Of a stretch of DNA of 64,000 nt, positions 7,780 to 16,652 are shown one piece after another; within the stretch, counting starts at the first letter, position 1, and the number at the start of each line of letters is the position of its first letter. The translations under genes and the position numbers were made by a program. The notes beneath the pieces are model-generated. The model did no database searches. It was not told where the DNA came from and saw nothing but the letters and a program-made list of their open reading frames with translations. The stretch covers positions 1 through 64,000 of the forward strand of contig PZKD01000100.1 of the NCBI GenBank assembly GCA_003034855.1. Direction: 5' to 3'. Source of the stretch: an archaeon SCG-AAA382B04. GTDB taxonomy: Archaea; Halobacteriota; Methanonatronarchaeia; Methanonatronarchaeales; Methanonatronarchaeaceae.

Positions 7780-7844
7780 AAAATTTTAAGCTTAAAGACC
7801 TGAAAATTTGTTTTTAGGAGAAATTAGTAATCTAATGAAGTCTT

Positions 7845-8414
7845 ATGATCGCAGAAATAATGAAAATATATGAAACGATCTTTTCCCCTATCTTTGTTTC
7901 TGGTTCTATTTTACTCTACATTTCTTTTAAGAATAATGGCTTTAATAGGTTTAAGGAAGAATTTAAGATTCTGTTAATTTCTTTTTTACCAGTCTTGATG
8001 AGTTTAATACTTTACTTATATCTAGTTCCCAAAAATCCAGAGTTCTTAAAAGATGTTGTAGTTGCTTCTAGTTTCCTTTTTTCTTTTGGAATTGTTAAGA
8101 CAGGTTACTACGAGGAGAGATTAAGTAAAGAGGTTTTTGATTATCTATTAATTATTTTTATAGCTAGTGTGCCTTTCGTTCTAATTTCCCCTTTTTGGAA
8201 TATCTCTGGTCATGTCTTATTTTCAACGGTGCCTATTTTTTACTTAGTTCTTCGAAAAAGGGGATCTTTTCTTTTGATAATTATCCCATTTATAATGGTT
8301 TATAATCGGCCTTTTCTTAATGAACATACCTGGTTTCAATCTATTTTCACTTTACTGTTTTCTTTATTGATAGTAGGTCTCAAATCCAAGAGTATACCAC
8401 ATAGAGGAAAATAA
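7845..8414 (+). CDS. Polytopic membrane protein, unknown
   Basis: The 189-residue protein has about six hydrophobic helices connected by short loops and no recognised motif. A Lys/Arg-rich tail (KSKSIPHRGK) ends it. It is 65 bases downstream of the helical protein gene and its last 35 bases overlap the antisense end of the cation exchanger gene. I see no conserved charged residues in membrane segments that would suggest transport, so its function remains open. Confidence 0.6.
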   Translation: MIAEIMKIYETIFSPIFVSGSILLYISFKNNGFNRFKEEFKILLISFLPVLMSLILYLYLVPKNPEFLKDVVVASSFLFSFGIVKTGYYEERLSKEVFDYLLIIFIASVPFVLISPFWNISGHVLFSTVPIFYLVLRKRGSFLLIIIPFIMVYNRPFLNEHTWFQSIFTLLFSLLIVGLKSKSIPHRGK

Positions 8415-9351
8415 AATAACTTATTAACATTATAATTCCTTCTAGGCGGCTTAGTCTTTTTCCTGTGAACATAAATATAGCTAAAACCAATCCCGATAAA
8501 AGCATTACCAGAGAGACTATCCGAACACTAGTGCTTATCGCTAAAGGAAGAAACAAAGAACATATCCCAATAACAAAAAGTATATTAAACGTATTTGAAC
8601 CTATTATATTCCCCAATAATATATCTGATTCTGATTTATAAGCCGCAGATGCCGAAGCCGCCATTTCAGGTAGTGAAGTTGATATAGAGACAATAGATAA
8701 CCCAACAAAACTTTGAGTTAAATTAAATTCCTCTAAATAAAATATTGATCCCTTGATAAGTAATTGTGAACCTAAAATAACTAAAAATAAACTTATAAAT
8801 ATCATAAAAACCTCATTTTTAAATTCAAAATCACTTATATCTACATATCTCTCATCGCTAATTTCTTTTTCTAATTTGGTTCTATCTTCACTCTTAAGAG
8901 CTAATTTTCCAAAAATGAATAAATAAGCCAAAAAAAAGATTAGTAAAAATATTCCATCTAATAAGTTTACAGTTTCTCCAGTAAATAAGACGAAAAGGAA
9001 AGCAATAAATACTAAGATCATTATAGGTATCTCTCTTTTAAATATTCCATCCTCCAAATCAATTGGATTGATCACTGAAGTTAAACCAAGAACCAATAGA
9101 ACATTAGCTATATTTGAACCTATAACATTTCCTAGTGAAATCCCTGATTTTTCGATTAATGTAGCGTTTAAACTTGAAGCTAACTCTGGTAAGGAAGTTC
9201 CTAAGGCAACCAAAGTTAATCCTACTATAATAGTGGGAACTCCAAAATATCGAGCTGCTCTACCGCTAGAATCCACCAACATATCTGCTCCTTTCACAAG
9301 AATAGCTGTTCCAACAACGATAGCTGATGTCCAAAAAATTATTTCAAACAT
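8380..9351 (-). CDS. Calcium/sodium antiporter (CaCA family)
   Basis: A 323-residue integral membrane protein with the two inverted alpha-repeats of the Ca2+/cation antiporter superfamily: GLTLVALGTSLPELASS followed by GNVIGSNIANVL, and GLSIVSISTSLPEMAAS followed by GNIIGSNTFNIL. The Glu residues in both TSLPE motifs bind the cation. Ten hydrophobic helices and the length match YrbG/NCX_Mj-type exchangers, which extrude Ca2+ against Na+. The start lies 7 bases downstream of the previous gene's stop, so the two minus-strand genes are probably co-transcribed with the small membrane protein ahead of them. Confidence 0.92.
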   Translation of the reverse strand: MFEIIFWTSAIVVGTAILVKGADMLVDSSGRAARYFGVPTIIVGLTLVALGTSLPELASSLNATLIEKSGISLGNVIGSNIANVLLVLGLTSVINPIDLEDGIFKREIPIMILVFIAFLFVLFTGETVNLLDGIFLLIFFLAYLFIFGKLALKSEDRTKLEKEISDERYVDISDFEFKNEVFMIFISLFLVILGSQLLIKGSIFYLEEFNLTQSFVGLSIVSISTSLPEMAASASAAYKSESDILLGNIIGSNTFNILFVIGICSLFLPLAISTSVRIVSLVMLLSGLVLAIFMFTGKRLSRLEGIIMLISYFIFLYVVYSWI

Positions 9352-9358
9352 CTTAAAA

Positions 9359-9718
9359 TCAAACTAAAAAGATTAGATGTAAATGAAACAATATTACGAT
9401 AACCAAAACTATTAATAAAATAAGTGCAGACCAAAATCTAGTTGACTTACGCTTTGGCTTGATTCTATAAAACTCAGTCCACTCATAATATCCATCTTTT
9501 TTTACTTTAGCTGCTTTTGATTGAATCTTACTTCTAACTGACCAAAATTCTCCTGTTAAAGCCTCATCAACACCTACAAAGTCGAAATCACAATCCAATT
9601 CCTCCTCAATTTCAACTTCAGAAACCCAATCCCCATTTTTTTCTTTAATATACTCTAAGACTTTATTCTTTATTTCGGTTTTTTTCTTTTCATATTTTTT
9701 AAGATCTTTAGTAGACAT
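9359..9718 (-). CDS. Small membrane-anchored protein with helical N-terminus
   Basis: This 119-residue protein has a charged helical N-terminus (residues 1-30), a compact domain with GDWVSEVEIEEELDCDFDF that reads like a winged-helix start, a basic segment (KPKRKST) and one C-terminal transmembrane helix (ALILLIVLVIVILFHLHLIFL). It lies in a run of minus-strand genes between a 56-residue membrane protein and the cation exchanger, with only short gaps, so co-expression is likely. It could be a tail-anchored regulator, but no family is recognised. Confidence 0.6.
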   Translation of the reverse strand: MSTKDLKKYEKKKTEIKNKVLEYIKEKNGDWVSEVEIEEELDCDFDFVGVDEALTGEFWSVRSKIQSKAAKVKKDGYYEWTEFYRIKPKRKSTRFWSALILLIVLVIVILFHLHLIFLV

Positions 9719-9725
9719 TTTTCAT

Positions 9726-9896
9726 TCACCTCAATATTGAAGCCACTAAAAACAGAACCCCTATTGTTCCCACTAGACTAGAAAAATAAGCTCTAGAGGG
9801 TACCCCCATCCCAAAAATTGCTTCAAAGACAAATATCAATAAAGGTGAAACAACAAATACCAATCCAAACACAAAAAAATCTTCCGATGTAAGCAT
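9726..9896 (-). CDS. 56-residue membrane protein
   Basis: A short minus-strand frame begins ATG at 9896 (MLTSEDFFVFGLVF) and ends with TGA at 9726-9728. It has two hydrophobic helices (residues 8-29 and 40-54) separated by GMGVPSRAYF. A ribosome-binding-like GGTGAAAGG precedes the start, and AGGTGA at its own stop sits just ahead of the next gene's ATG at 9718. That spacing suggests translational coupling and supports its being real. No family is recognised. Confidence 0.5.
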   Translation of the reverse strand: MLTSEDFFVFGLVFVVSPLLIFVFEAIFGMGVPSRAYFSSLVGTIGVLFLVASILR

Positions 9897-9944
9897 TCCT
9901 TTCACCTGATTGAATTAGAGGTGTATGATTTATATTTTTTTCCA

Positions 9945-10283
9945 CTAATACCTCTTAGCAGCCTCCAAAATTTCTTCATATCCACTCCTTTCAAATGAAA
10001 GCTTACGAGGTAATTCTTCAAAGAATTCAATTCCAAACTCCTCATTAGCACCTAACTGATCTCCAACTTTTCCCTTATAAAAAAACCCGCTATTTTTCTC
10101 TTCAACTAGCTTAACTTTTTCTAATTTATATCCAGTTTCTTCAAGAAATTCTCTTTTCACAGCATCTTTAGGACCTTCATTCTCCCTAATTTTCCCACCA
10201 GGAAACTCCCATCCTCTTTTTTTGTGGTTAACTAATAAAAAAGAGTTATTTTTAAACGCTATTGCAGCTACAAAATCACTCAT
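9945..10283 (-). CDS. NUDIX hydrolase
   Basis: The start is taken as ATG at 10283 (MSDFVAAIAFKNNSF), because the longer frame would run far into the upstream gene. This gives 112 residues with the NUDIX box GGKIRENEGPKDAVKREFLEETGY, where the REFLEETG glutamates bind Mg2+. The enzyme hydrolyses nucleoside diphosphate derivatives; the substrate is not specified, and 8-oxo-dGTP or related clean-up is one possibility. It overlaps the stop of the DUF1922 gene by 8 bases, forming a PolB - DUF1922 - NUDIX operon. Confidence 0.85.
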   Translation of the reverse strand: MSDFVAAIAFKNNSFLLVNHKKRGWEFPGGKIRENEGPKDAVKREFLEETGYKLEKVKLVEEKNSGFFYKGKVGDQLGANEEFGIEFFEELPRKLSFERSGYEEILEAAKRY

Positions 10284-10494
10284 TTTCTTTATATCTCCCA
10301 AAAAAAGGTTCACCATATTCCTTCTCTTGTAATTTCCTAACAATTTCCCCAGCTTCTTTTCCGTTTTGGACCTCAGTGATTTTTTTGGCTTTTTTTATCT
10401 TAACAACTTTCCCACATGGACACTTTCTAGTTTTGTTACTCTCCTTTGTATACAGAAACCGTCCACAATCGGTGCATCTAAAAACCACATACAT
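10276..10494 (-). CDS. DUF1922-type zinc-ribbon protein
   Basis: The 72-residue protein carries a zinc ribbon with CTDCGRFLY and CPCGKVV, followed by a basic stretch and a helix. It matches the DUF1922 family found in methanogens and relatives, for which no function is established. It is directly downstream of the DNA polymerase gene (2-base gap) and overlaps the NUDIX gene. The operon position hints at a role linked to DNA maintenance, but that is only context. Confidence 0.75.
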   Translation of the reverse strand: MYVVFRCTDCGRFLYTKESNKTRKCPCGKVVKIKKAKKITEVQNGKEAGEIVRKLQEKEYGEPFFGRYKENE

Positions 10495-10496
10495 CT

Positions 10497-12950
10497 CTAT
10501 TCACCAAAATCACCAAACGTTTTTTGATGAGGTTCGCCCTTTAATTCATTTCTCGAATATCCAAAATAACTTAAAATCCTCAATACAGCAGGAAGAACTT
10601 GATTATCAATATAATAATTCTTGTCTATTGAGTGTCTTCCACCTAATTCCTCAATCTCGACCTTTCCGTTTTTGTAGCTATTTATCATCTCTGTTGGATA
10701 AGCTTTCTCTCCAACAGTTTCACCTCTCCTTTCTATAACTAAAAAACCTACTTTTCCTCCTGGTGTTATCTCATAGCCAGATTTTTTTGCTTTCTGAGCA
10801 GCTTTGACATGGGCTTGTTTAGATTTGTAGTTTTCAATCTTTTTTTTCAGAGTTTTCCTTATTATCAGATTCTCATAGGGAATTTTGCCTTTTTTTATTT
10901 CATTAATAGTTTTTTGAACAATCTCTACAGCTGATTCAGGATCTTTGTTTCTTAATATTTCACCAATAACCTCTTTTTGAATCTCTTTGGCTAACTGACA
11001 CCAATCCCCTCTCCTAACCTCTAAACCCCGAATATAGATATCCCCATTTGCCTTCAGGCCTGCATATCTTTTCTTTTTTTCAGTAAAGAATATCGTTTCA
11101 AAAAAGTCTTCAAGTTCTAATAAAAGAGGTAGATTTTGTGTTAATTCCTTAGCCAATTGCTTGGATTTTTTTTCAGTATCGCCTTCTCCCATGTATTTCA
11201 CGAAAATTGAATCTGTATCAGAGTACAAAACCTCAAAGTTTTTGTCTTTAGCAGCTTCTATGGATTTTTTAATCATTTCTCTCCCCCAAGCTGTTGTGGC
11301 TTCAGCACACTCTTTCTTATACCATCGAGCTGCATTCCATCCAGTATAGCCATAAAAACTATTTGTTAACGTCTTAAGAGCCTTTTGTCGTATATTCAAC
11401 AATCTTTTATCCTGATTCAATTCAGAATTCTTTATTTTCTCCTTTATGTCATTTCTTCTATCGATTAAATTACTTAAAATACTCTTAAAAAATCCTTCTG
11501 GTTCTTTCTTAAACTTATGACCAACTTCTGGAGCTTCATAATATTGATCCTTACTTAATTCACTTAATTCATCTTTAGAAACAAGTGTATCGGGAGAAAT
11601 GTTATAAGAAACCATTAAGGAGGGATACATCGAACTAAAATCCAAAGAAACTACATTTTCATGAAGACCTCTTTTGGGTTCTAATACAAATCCACCTAAA
11701 TAACTCTCTTGAGCCCTTTTAGCATAATTTCCTTTATTTGGGATGAGTTCATTTTCAGAATAAGCTTTTGACATTAAATACCACTCTACTTGGCTACCTC
11801 TCCCCATCTTAGAAACTTTATCCAAAAACTGTTTATTCATCCTAGAAATTTCAAGTTGATTTGGAACTAATTCCTTTGCGATACCTAAAGTGCTTTTAAC
11901 ATCATCTTTTGAATACTCTAATAATTCATCTCTTTTTTCCTCATTTTCCCAATATTCGCCAATTCTACTCCCCTCAATATTACATCTTTGGTTCTCTGAC
12001 ATAACTCCCAGATAATCAGCAACTTGCTCAAGCGACATCATCTGAACATCTCCAATATCTCTTTCAGCTACTCTATACAAATCCACATTAAGTCTTCCTC
12101 TCACTGAAACCTTTTGCCTTGAACCTCCATGCCAATTAGGTGTTGTATTATCTCTACCTACTCTTAAGGAAATGCCATGTTCCTCCGCTCTATCCCTTAA
12201 ATATGGCCAATCAAAATCATCACCATTGAATGTAACAATTAAATCAGGGTCATTTTCCTCTATACACTCTATAAATTGATTTATAATCTTTGAGTCATCC
12301 ATATCATCCGCTATAAAGAGTTTTGGTTGATTATCGTCAACCTGTGTGGATATTATTACAATAGGATCTCTGTCAGAATTAGGAGTTCCCCCTTCATTAT
12401 ACATCTCACAATCAAAGGCTAGTGTTTTTAGGGGGATTTTTTCTTCACTATCCACTGACCTAATCTCTTGTTTTTTTATTCCAAAATCTGCTTTTTCAGT
12501 TTCAAATTTTTTTCCCTGAACATCTATTTTATTTGAAGGGGTTAATCCTTTATCTATGATATATCTATTAATGAACGGTATATCCGCTTCTCGAACCTCT
12601 CTTACACCCTTAATTTCAGAGATGGATTTTCTTAAAGAGGGAACATGTTGAGGATGATTTGCTGTTATTTTCAAAACTTTTATGGGATCTCCAAAATCCT
12701 TCTTCTCTATGACTCTAATCTTTTTAGGTGTAATTTTTTCTTTATATCTAGTGGTTTCTACTTGGGAAATTATTTCTTTTAAATCCTCTATATTGGTTTC
12801 ATCACCAAGAACTGCATAAAAGTATGGTTCAAAATTTGGGTCATGAATTAGTCCAATATGCCCTTTTTTATCTTTAACCCACAACCTGATTACCGGGGAA
12901 TTATTTTTTGTTATATAGTCTCCAGTTAATAGCCATGCTTCTTTTCTCAT
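10497..12950 (-). CDS. polB: Family B DNA polymerase
   Basis: The 817-residue replicative-type polymerase has an N-terminal domain, then the 3'-5' exonuclease motifs Exo I (LAFDCEMYNEG), Exo II (VTFNGDDFDWPYL) and Exo III (YSKDDVKSTL). Polymerase motif A is SLDFSSMYPSLM, motif B is KALKTLTNSFYGYTG and motif C is YSDTDSIFV, followed by KKRYAGL. All catalytic Asp residues are in place, so both polymerising and proofreading functions should be active. Length and domain order match archaeal PolB3-type enzymes, and no intein interrupts motif A or C. It heads the operon with the DUF1922 and NUDIX genes. Confidence 0.96.
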   Translation of the reverse strand: MRKEAWLLTGDYITKNNSPVIRLWVKDKKGHIGLIHDPNFEPYFYAVLGDETNIEDLKEIISQVETTRYKEKITPKKIRVIEKKDFGDPIKVLKITANHPQHVPSLRKSISEIKGVREVREADIPFINRYIIDKGLTPSNKIDVQGKKFETEKADFGIKKQEIRSVDSEEKIPLKTLAFDCEMYNEGGTPNSDRDPIVIISTQVDDNQPKLFIADDMDDSKIINQFIECIEENDPDLIVTFNGDDFDWPYLRDRAEEHGISLRVGRDNTTPNWHGGSRQKVSVRGRLNVDLYRVAERDIGDVQMMSLEQVADYLGVMSENQRCNIEGSRIGEYWENEEKRDELLEYSKDDVKSTLGIAKELVPNQLEISRMNKQFLDKVSKMGRGSQVEWYLMSKAYSENELIPNKGNYAKRAQESYLGGFVLEPKRGLHENVVSLDFSSMYPSLMVSYNISPDTLVSKDELSELSKDQYYEAPEVGHKFKKEPEGFFKSILSNLIDRRNDIKEKIKNSELNQDKRLLNIRQKALKTLTNSFYGYTGWNAARWYKKECAEATTAWGREMIKKSIEAAKDKNFEVLYSDTDSIFVKYMGEGDTEKKSKQLAKELTQNLPLLLELEDFFETIFFTEKKKRYAGLKANGDIYIRGLEVRRGDWCQLAKEIQKEVIGEILRNKDPESAVEIVQKTINEIKKGKIPYENLIIRKTLKKKIENYKSKQAHVKAAQKAKKSGYEITPGGKVGFLVIERRGETVGEKAYPTEMINSYKNGKVEIEELGGRHSIDKNYYIDNQVLPAVLRILSYFGYSRNELKGEPHQKTFGDFGE

Positions 12951-13088
12951 TAATCAATCATTTTAGTTTTACCAAAAATTAATTTGGGCATCTTAATTTG
13001 GAACACCTAAATCTCTTAATAAATCTCTTGAAGTAAATCTAACGGTATTAGCTAAGGAAAAACAGGAATAATTATTAATTTTTGGTTT

Positions 13089-13421
13089 TTATTCTTCTTC
13101 GCTTCCTACTTTTTGCCTTATTTCTTTTTTAATTTCTTCTTTGGATTTGCCTTCAGTATCTATTCCTAGGTCATCTGCAATTTGTTTGTAATCAGTTTCT
13201 TCTGACTCTGGATCACTTTCTATTGCTTCATATTTTGCTTTTCTTGCTTCTTGTTCTGCTTTAGTTCTGGCTTTTTTGAATTCACCCATCGCTTGCCCCA
13301 TTGAACTAGCTAATTTGGGTAACTTGCTTGCTCCGAATAATAATACAATTGCAAGGAGGATTAGTATCCATTCACTTCCTCCCATTCCTCCAATTCCACC
13401 TACTAATAATGGAAGCACCAT
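13089..13421 (-). CDS. tatA: Twin-arginine translocase subunit TatA
   Basis: The preferred start is ATG at 13421 (MVLPLLVGG), giving 110 residues; the longer frame adds an unlikely leader that covers the divergent promoter. The protein shows one transmembrane helix (SEWILILLAIVLLFGASKLPKLASS) followed by an amphipathic helix (MGQAMGEFKKARTKAEQEA) and an acidic, disordered tail. This is the canonical TatA layout, which forms the pore for folded-protein export. The acidic tail (ESDPESEETDYK) is typical of salt-adapted archaea. The gene is divergent from the zinc-ribbon gene at 13501. Confidence 0.9.
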   Translation of the reverse strand: MVLPLLVGGIGGMGGSEWILILLAIVLLFGASKLPKLASSMGQAMGEFKKARTKAEQEARKAKYEAIESDPESEETDYKQIADDLGIDTEGKSKEEIKKEIRQKVGSEEE

Positions 13422-13500
13422 ATCTATTACACCCTTACCATAAAGTACCTCTTCACTAAAATAAATATTTCGTAAAATAAATAGATTTAGTAAGGTTAGT

Positions 13501-13689
13501 ATGTCCAAGAAAAAAGTCAAAGTTTGTCCAAGATGTGGAAGTAAATCTATAACCCCAGTTCTGGGGACAATTACTGGACAACTATATAAGTGCCCAAACT
13601 GTGGATATTATGGACCTTTCATCATTGAAGCTAATGAGGAGATGATTGAAGAAATTAAAGATGATTATGAAAAGAATTCTAAAGAGTAG
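13501..13689 (+). CDS. Small zinc-ribbon protein
   Basis: The 62-residue protein has one zinc ribbon (CPRCGSKSI and CPNCGYYGPF, residues 9-38) followed by an acidic helical tail. Similar short ribbons occur widely in archaea as nucleic-acid or protein interaction modules without a known partner. The 79-base divergent spacer with tatA contains AAATAAATATTTCG, which likely serves as promoter sequence in both directions. It converges on the OapC-like gene with a 1-base gap. Confidence 0.7.
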   Translation: MSKKKVKVCPRCGSKSITPVLGTITGQLYKCPNCGYYGPFIIEANEEMIEEIKDDYEKNSKE

Positions 13690-13690
13690 G

Positions 13691-14149
13691 TTATTCATTC
13701 AAAAATGATTCCAAATCTATCACATATCTCCCATCCTCTCCAATTGATATTATTATTCCTTCATTTTCAAAAAGAGATTTTAGGTTAATCTCATAAGACC
13801 CGTCTTTTTTTAATCTAAAAGACTCTATATCGTCTTCTGATATTTCCTTGTCTTTATTTATTATTTTAGAGCCTAATTTTTCAATTTCTTCTAGTTCTTC
13901 TAGAGATAACTTTGATTCTTTATTTCCTTCCCAAGAAAAGCCTGCTTTTTCAAGTAGTTTCTCCTTTTTGGATCTTATTTCCTTTGGTTCTTGATCTAAC
14001 TTCTCCCCAGTTTTTTCGTCCTTTTCTTCTACCTGAGGTTGTTTTGAAAAATACTTGAACTTATTCCATCCACATTCTGGGCAACCGGACAAAATCTTTT
14101 CGGACCCATCAGGGAATGTTTTTCCACAATTAGTACATTTATGAGGCAT
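13691..14149 (-). CDS. oapC: OapC-like zinc-ribbon protein (DUF2072)
   Basis: The 152-residue protein has an N-terminal zinc ribbon (CTNCGKTFPDGSEKILSGCPECGWNKFKY), a charged middle and a C-terminal pair of similar short segments, YEINLKSLFENE and YVIDLESFLNE. This matches the DUF2072 protein encoded with a GTPase and a DUF2073 protein next to replication origins in haloarchaea (OapA-B-C). The three genes here have the same order and tight spacing (12 bases to OapB). The function of OapC is not established. Confidence 0.78.
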   Translation of the reverse strand: MPHKCTNCGKTFPDGSEKILSGCPECGWNKFKYFSKQPQVEEKDEKTGEKLDQEPKEIRSKKEKLLEKAGFSWEGNKESKLSLEELEEIEKLGSKIINKDKEISEDDIESFRLKKDGSYEINLKSLFENEGIIISIGEDGRYVIDLESFLNE

Positions 14150-14161
14150 AAATTTTTTTCC

Positions 14162-14533
14162 TCATTCTTTGAAGCTCACGAAAGCTTCTATCATATCTTT
14201 ATTCCTTTTTATTGTTTTTAATTTATCTGCGGGCCCTATAACTGTTAATCTATTTTTATGAGTTTTTCCCAGCAATCTGTCTAAAAAGGAAGGATTTTCA
14301 TCTTTTTCGGGATATGTTTCTATCTCTATTCCATTGAACTCATCATGATCTATTTCGTTCATTGTTGTCTGGATCAATTTGGCTTGTTCTTTGGGCTCAA
14401 GACCTGATTCTAAGATGACTATTTCCCCTTCTTTGATGTGTTTTAATATAAAGTTTATCTTTTCGGTTTTTCCAAAAGATGAAATTCTATTATCGGAGAC
14501 TAGGGTTAGTTGTATTCCTTCCATAGTAATCAC
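14162..14533 (-). CDS. oapB: OapB-like protein (DUF2073)
   Basis: The 123-residue alpha/beta protein contains GIQLTLVSDNRISSFGKTEKINFILKHI-type features of DUF2073 (for example ISSFGKTEKINFIL and GEIVILESGLEPKEQAKLI). It is the middle gene of the OapA-B-C-like operon. Its start overlaps the OapA stop by 4 bases in an ATGA arrangement, which indicates translational coupling. Work on Haloferax named these genes for their position beside origins; the biochemical role is unknown. Confidence 0.8.
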   Translation of the reverse strand: MITMEGIQLTLVSDNRISSFGKTEKINFILKHIKEGEIVILESGLEPKEQAKLIQTTMNEIDHDEFNGIEIETYPEKDENPSFLDRLLGKTHKNRLTVIGPADKLKTIKRNKDMIEAFVSFKE

Positions 14534-15171
14534 CCAAAATTGTCTATCATCTTATTGTATAACTCGTTTACGTTTTCTCCTTCTAATGCGGAAATTGCTA
14601 CAACTGGATGGTCTGAAAAAGCTTCTCTTATTTTATTTGGATTTGATCCCTCTTTATCAACCTTGTTTGCTACAATTATAAAAGGAATGTTTCTTGCTTC
14701 CATATTTCCAATCATTGTAACATTAACTTGATTGTAAGGGTCCTTTGTAGAATCCATTATTAACAAAATAGCATCTACATCGTCTAACCAATCAATTGCC
14801 TCTACAACACCTTTAGTTGCTTCTCTGGCCCTCCTTTTTGCTTCATCTTGTTCCAAATCATATTCATTTAAGAAATCTTCAAAATCTACTTTTGTAGCTA
14901 TCCCTGGAGTGTCAACAACATCTAAACCAAGTGATGCACCATTTGCCTCAATCTCAACTCCTTCTTCTAATCTTGCTTTTCTTGTCTCATGAGGAATCTC
15001 TGAAACTGGCCCCATCACATCACCAGACCAATCTCTTATTATCTGATTAGCTAAAGTGGTTTTACCTGCATTTGGAGGGCCATACAAACCAATTTTTGCA
15101 TTTTCTTTACTGAATAACTTGTTTAACCAAGATGAAAGACTTCTTTTATAGAACCAATCCAATAATCCCAT
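14530..15171 (-). CDS. oapA: OapA-like GTPase (Era/Der type)
   Basis: The 213-residue GTPase has G1 GPPNAGKTTLANQ near residues 31-43, G3 DVVDTPGIATK, and G4 ANKVDKEGS, with G5-like VVAISALEGENV. An amphipathic N-terminal helix with WFYKRSLSSWLNKLF precedes the G domain. It is the first gene of the OapA-B-C-like operon, which suggests a role near DNA replication or chromosome maintenance. No Orc1/Cdc6 gene is present in this window, so the link to an origin cannot be confirmed. It is divergent from the first CBS gene. Confidence 0.82.
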   Translation of the reverse strand: MGLLDWFYKRSLSSWLNKLFSKENAKIGLYGPPNAGKTTLANQIIRDWSGDVMGPVSEIPHETRKARLEEGVEIEANGASLGLDVVDTPGIATKVDFEDFLNEYDLEQDEAKRRAREATKGVVEAIDWLDDVDAILLIMDSTKDPYNQVNVTMIGNMEARNIPFIIVANKVDKEGSNPNKIREAFSDHPVVAISALEGENVNELYNKMIDNFG

Positions 15172-15289
15172 ATTTTCCCTTCAATTTTCTTTTTCATATT
15201 AATTTTCAGTCAACCACCATTAACTTTACTATGTGGGTAATGAAAAGGTATAATTATTTTTAGATTCCAATGAAAAATGGTGAATTAAA

Positions 15290-15841
15290 ATGGAAACAAG
15301 GGTTCCAGTTAAGGAGATAATGACTCGTGATGTAAAATCCATATCACAGAACAAGAATGCTAGGAAAGCTAGTGAAATAATGCTTGAAGAAAATGTTGGT
15401 AGTCTCGTGGTGCTAGATGAGATAGATAATCCTATTGGAATTCTAACTGAAAAGGATTTGGTTAGAAAGGTAATATCTAAAAACAAATCACCTAGCGAAG
15501 TTATTGTTAACGAAATAATGACTAAACCTCTTGTAACAATCCCTCCTAATACTGATTTAAATGAAGCAGTTAGAAAAATGAGTGATTTGAATATCAAAAA
15601 ATTTCCCGTGGTTAAAGACAATGAGTTATTAGGTATAGTCACAGAAAATGATGTGTTAGCCGTTTCTCCCGCTTTGAATGAAATCCTTGAGGAGATAGCT
15701 AGGATAAATCAAGATACAGGGCCTACAGCTGAAGAAAGTTGGACAGATACAGGTATTTGCCAAAATTGTGGAACTTATTCTAAAAACCTTACAGAAGTTG
15801 GTGGAAATCTTATTTGTGAGAAATGTAGAGAAGAGTTATAA
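15290..15841 (+). CDS. CBS-pair protein with C-terminal zinc ribbon
   Basis: The first gene of a tandem CBS array. The 183-residue protein has two CBS modules (VKEIMTRDVKSISQ near residue 7 and VNEIMTKPLVTIPP near 72) that usually bind adenine nucleotides or SAM, then a zinc ribbon (CQNCGTYSKN and CEKCREEL). The ribbon suggests contact with nucleic acid or another protein, so it may be a ligand-sensing regulator. ATG is preceded by an AT-rich promoter region shared with the divergent OapA gene. It is 15 bases ahead of the next CBS gene. Confidence 0.85.
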   Translation: METRVPVKEIMTRDVKSISQNKNARKASEIMLEENVGSLVVLDEIDNPIGILTEKDLVRKVISKNKSPSEVIVNEIMTKPLVTIPPNTDLNEAVRKMSDLNIKKFPVVKDNELLGIVTENDVLAVSPALNEILEEIARINQDTGPTAEESWTDTGICQNCGTYSKNLTEVGGNLICEKCREEL

Positions 15842-15856
15842 CTTGAGGAATAAATT

Positions 15857-16645
15857 ATGAAAGTTGGAGAAATAATGGATAGATCACCTTTAATAGTTAG
15901 GGAAAACGATTTTTTGACACATGCTAGACAAGTTCTTAGAGATAACGATCTAAGAGCAATTCCAGTTTTAAACAAAAATGATGATGTTGAAGGTGTTTTA
16001 ACTACAAAAGACGTTCTCAACATCACCTCTAGTAAGTCAAATGTAGAGATTAGGGGGTATATACAGAATTCTCCAATTATTACACCTCAACCATCGGTAA
16101 AAGAAGTTGGTAGAAAAATGATTCAAGCTAACTTAGGATCATTACCTGTTGTCTCTTCCCATCACGATTTGAGTTTAGAGGGAGTTGTAAATATTATTGA
16201 TATATTTAATTCCTTAGAAGATTTAGATGTAGAGTCAAATGAAGTTGCAGAAAAAGTTATGAGTCAAAATGTCGAGACAATCAAAAACGATGTTCCAGTT
16301 CAGCGATGTTGGAAAAAGATGCTTAACACAGGTTACTCTGGATTCCCAGTTGTAAAAAATGATTCACTGGTAGGAATAATCACTAGAACCGATTTATTAG
16401 AAGCAGGTTTTGCTAGATTTAAAAGAGAAGATGATTCACAGAAATCTGGAAACAATAGTCCAGCGGTAGAAAGACTGATGACTACACCAATAAAAAAAAT
16501 CTACAAAACCACTCCAGTTAGTGAAGCAAGAAAAATTTTATCAAAAAAAGACATTGGAAGATTACCAGTGGTTTCAACTAAAAATGAAAATAAGATTGTT
16601 GGTATTGTTGATAGATATGATATATTAGATTCCTATTTGAGGTGA
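15857..16645 (+). CDS. Four-CBS-domain protein
   Basis: The 262-residue protein is built only of CBS modules. Motif starts are visible at VGEIMDRSPLIV, IRGYIQNSPIIT, VAEKVMSQNVETI and VERLMTTPIKKI. Two Bateman pairs would form a nucleotide-binding disc. No catalytic or DNA-binding domain is attached. It is the second of five adjacent CBS genes with 7-15 base gaps, so the products may assemble with one another. Its ligand is unknown. Confidence 0.83.
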   Translation: MKVGEIMDRSPLIVRENDFLTHARQVLRDNDLRAIPVLNKNDDVEGVLTTKDVLNITSSKSNVEIRGYIQNSPIITPQPSVKEVGRKMIQANLGSLPVVSSHHDLSLEGVVNIIDIFNSLEDLDVESNEVAEKVMSQNVETIKNDVPVQRCWKKMLNTGYSGFPVVKNDSLVGIITRTDLLEAGFARFKREDDSQKSGNNSPAVERLMTTPIKKIYKTTPVSEARKILSKKDIGRLPVVSTKNENKIVGIVDRYDILDSYLR

Positions 16646-16652
16646 TTATATA

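Noticed and set aside
15177-15289. Replication origin between OapA and the CBS array
   Set aside because: Only one weak box-like sequence is seen, with no repeats and no Orc1/Cdc6 gene; kept as a low-scored observation only.
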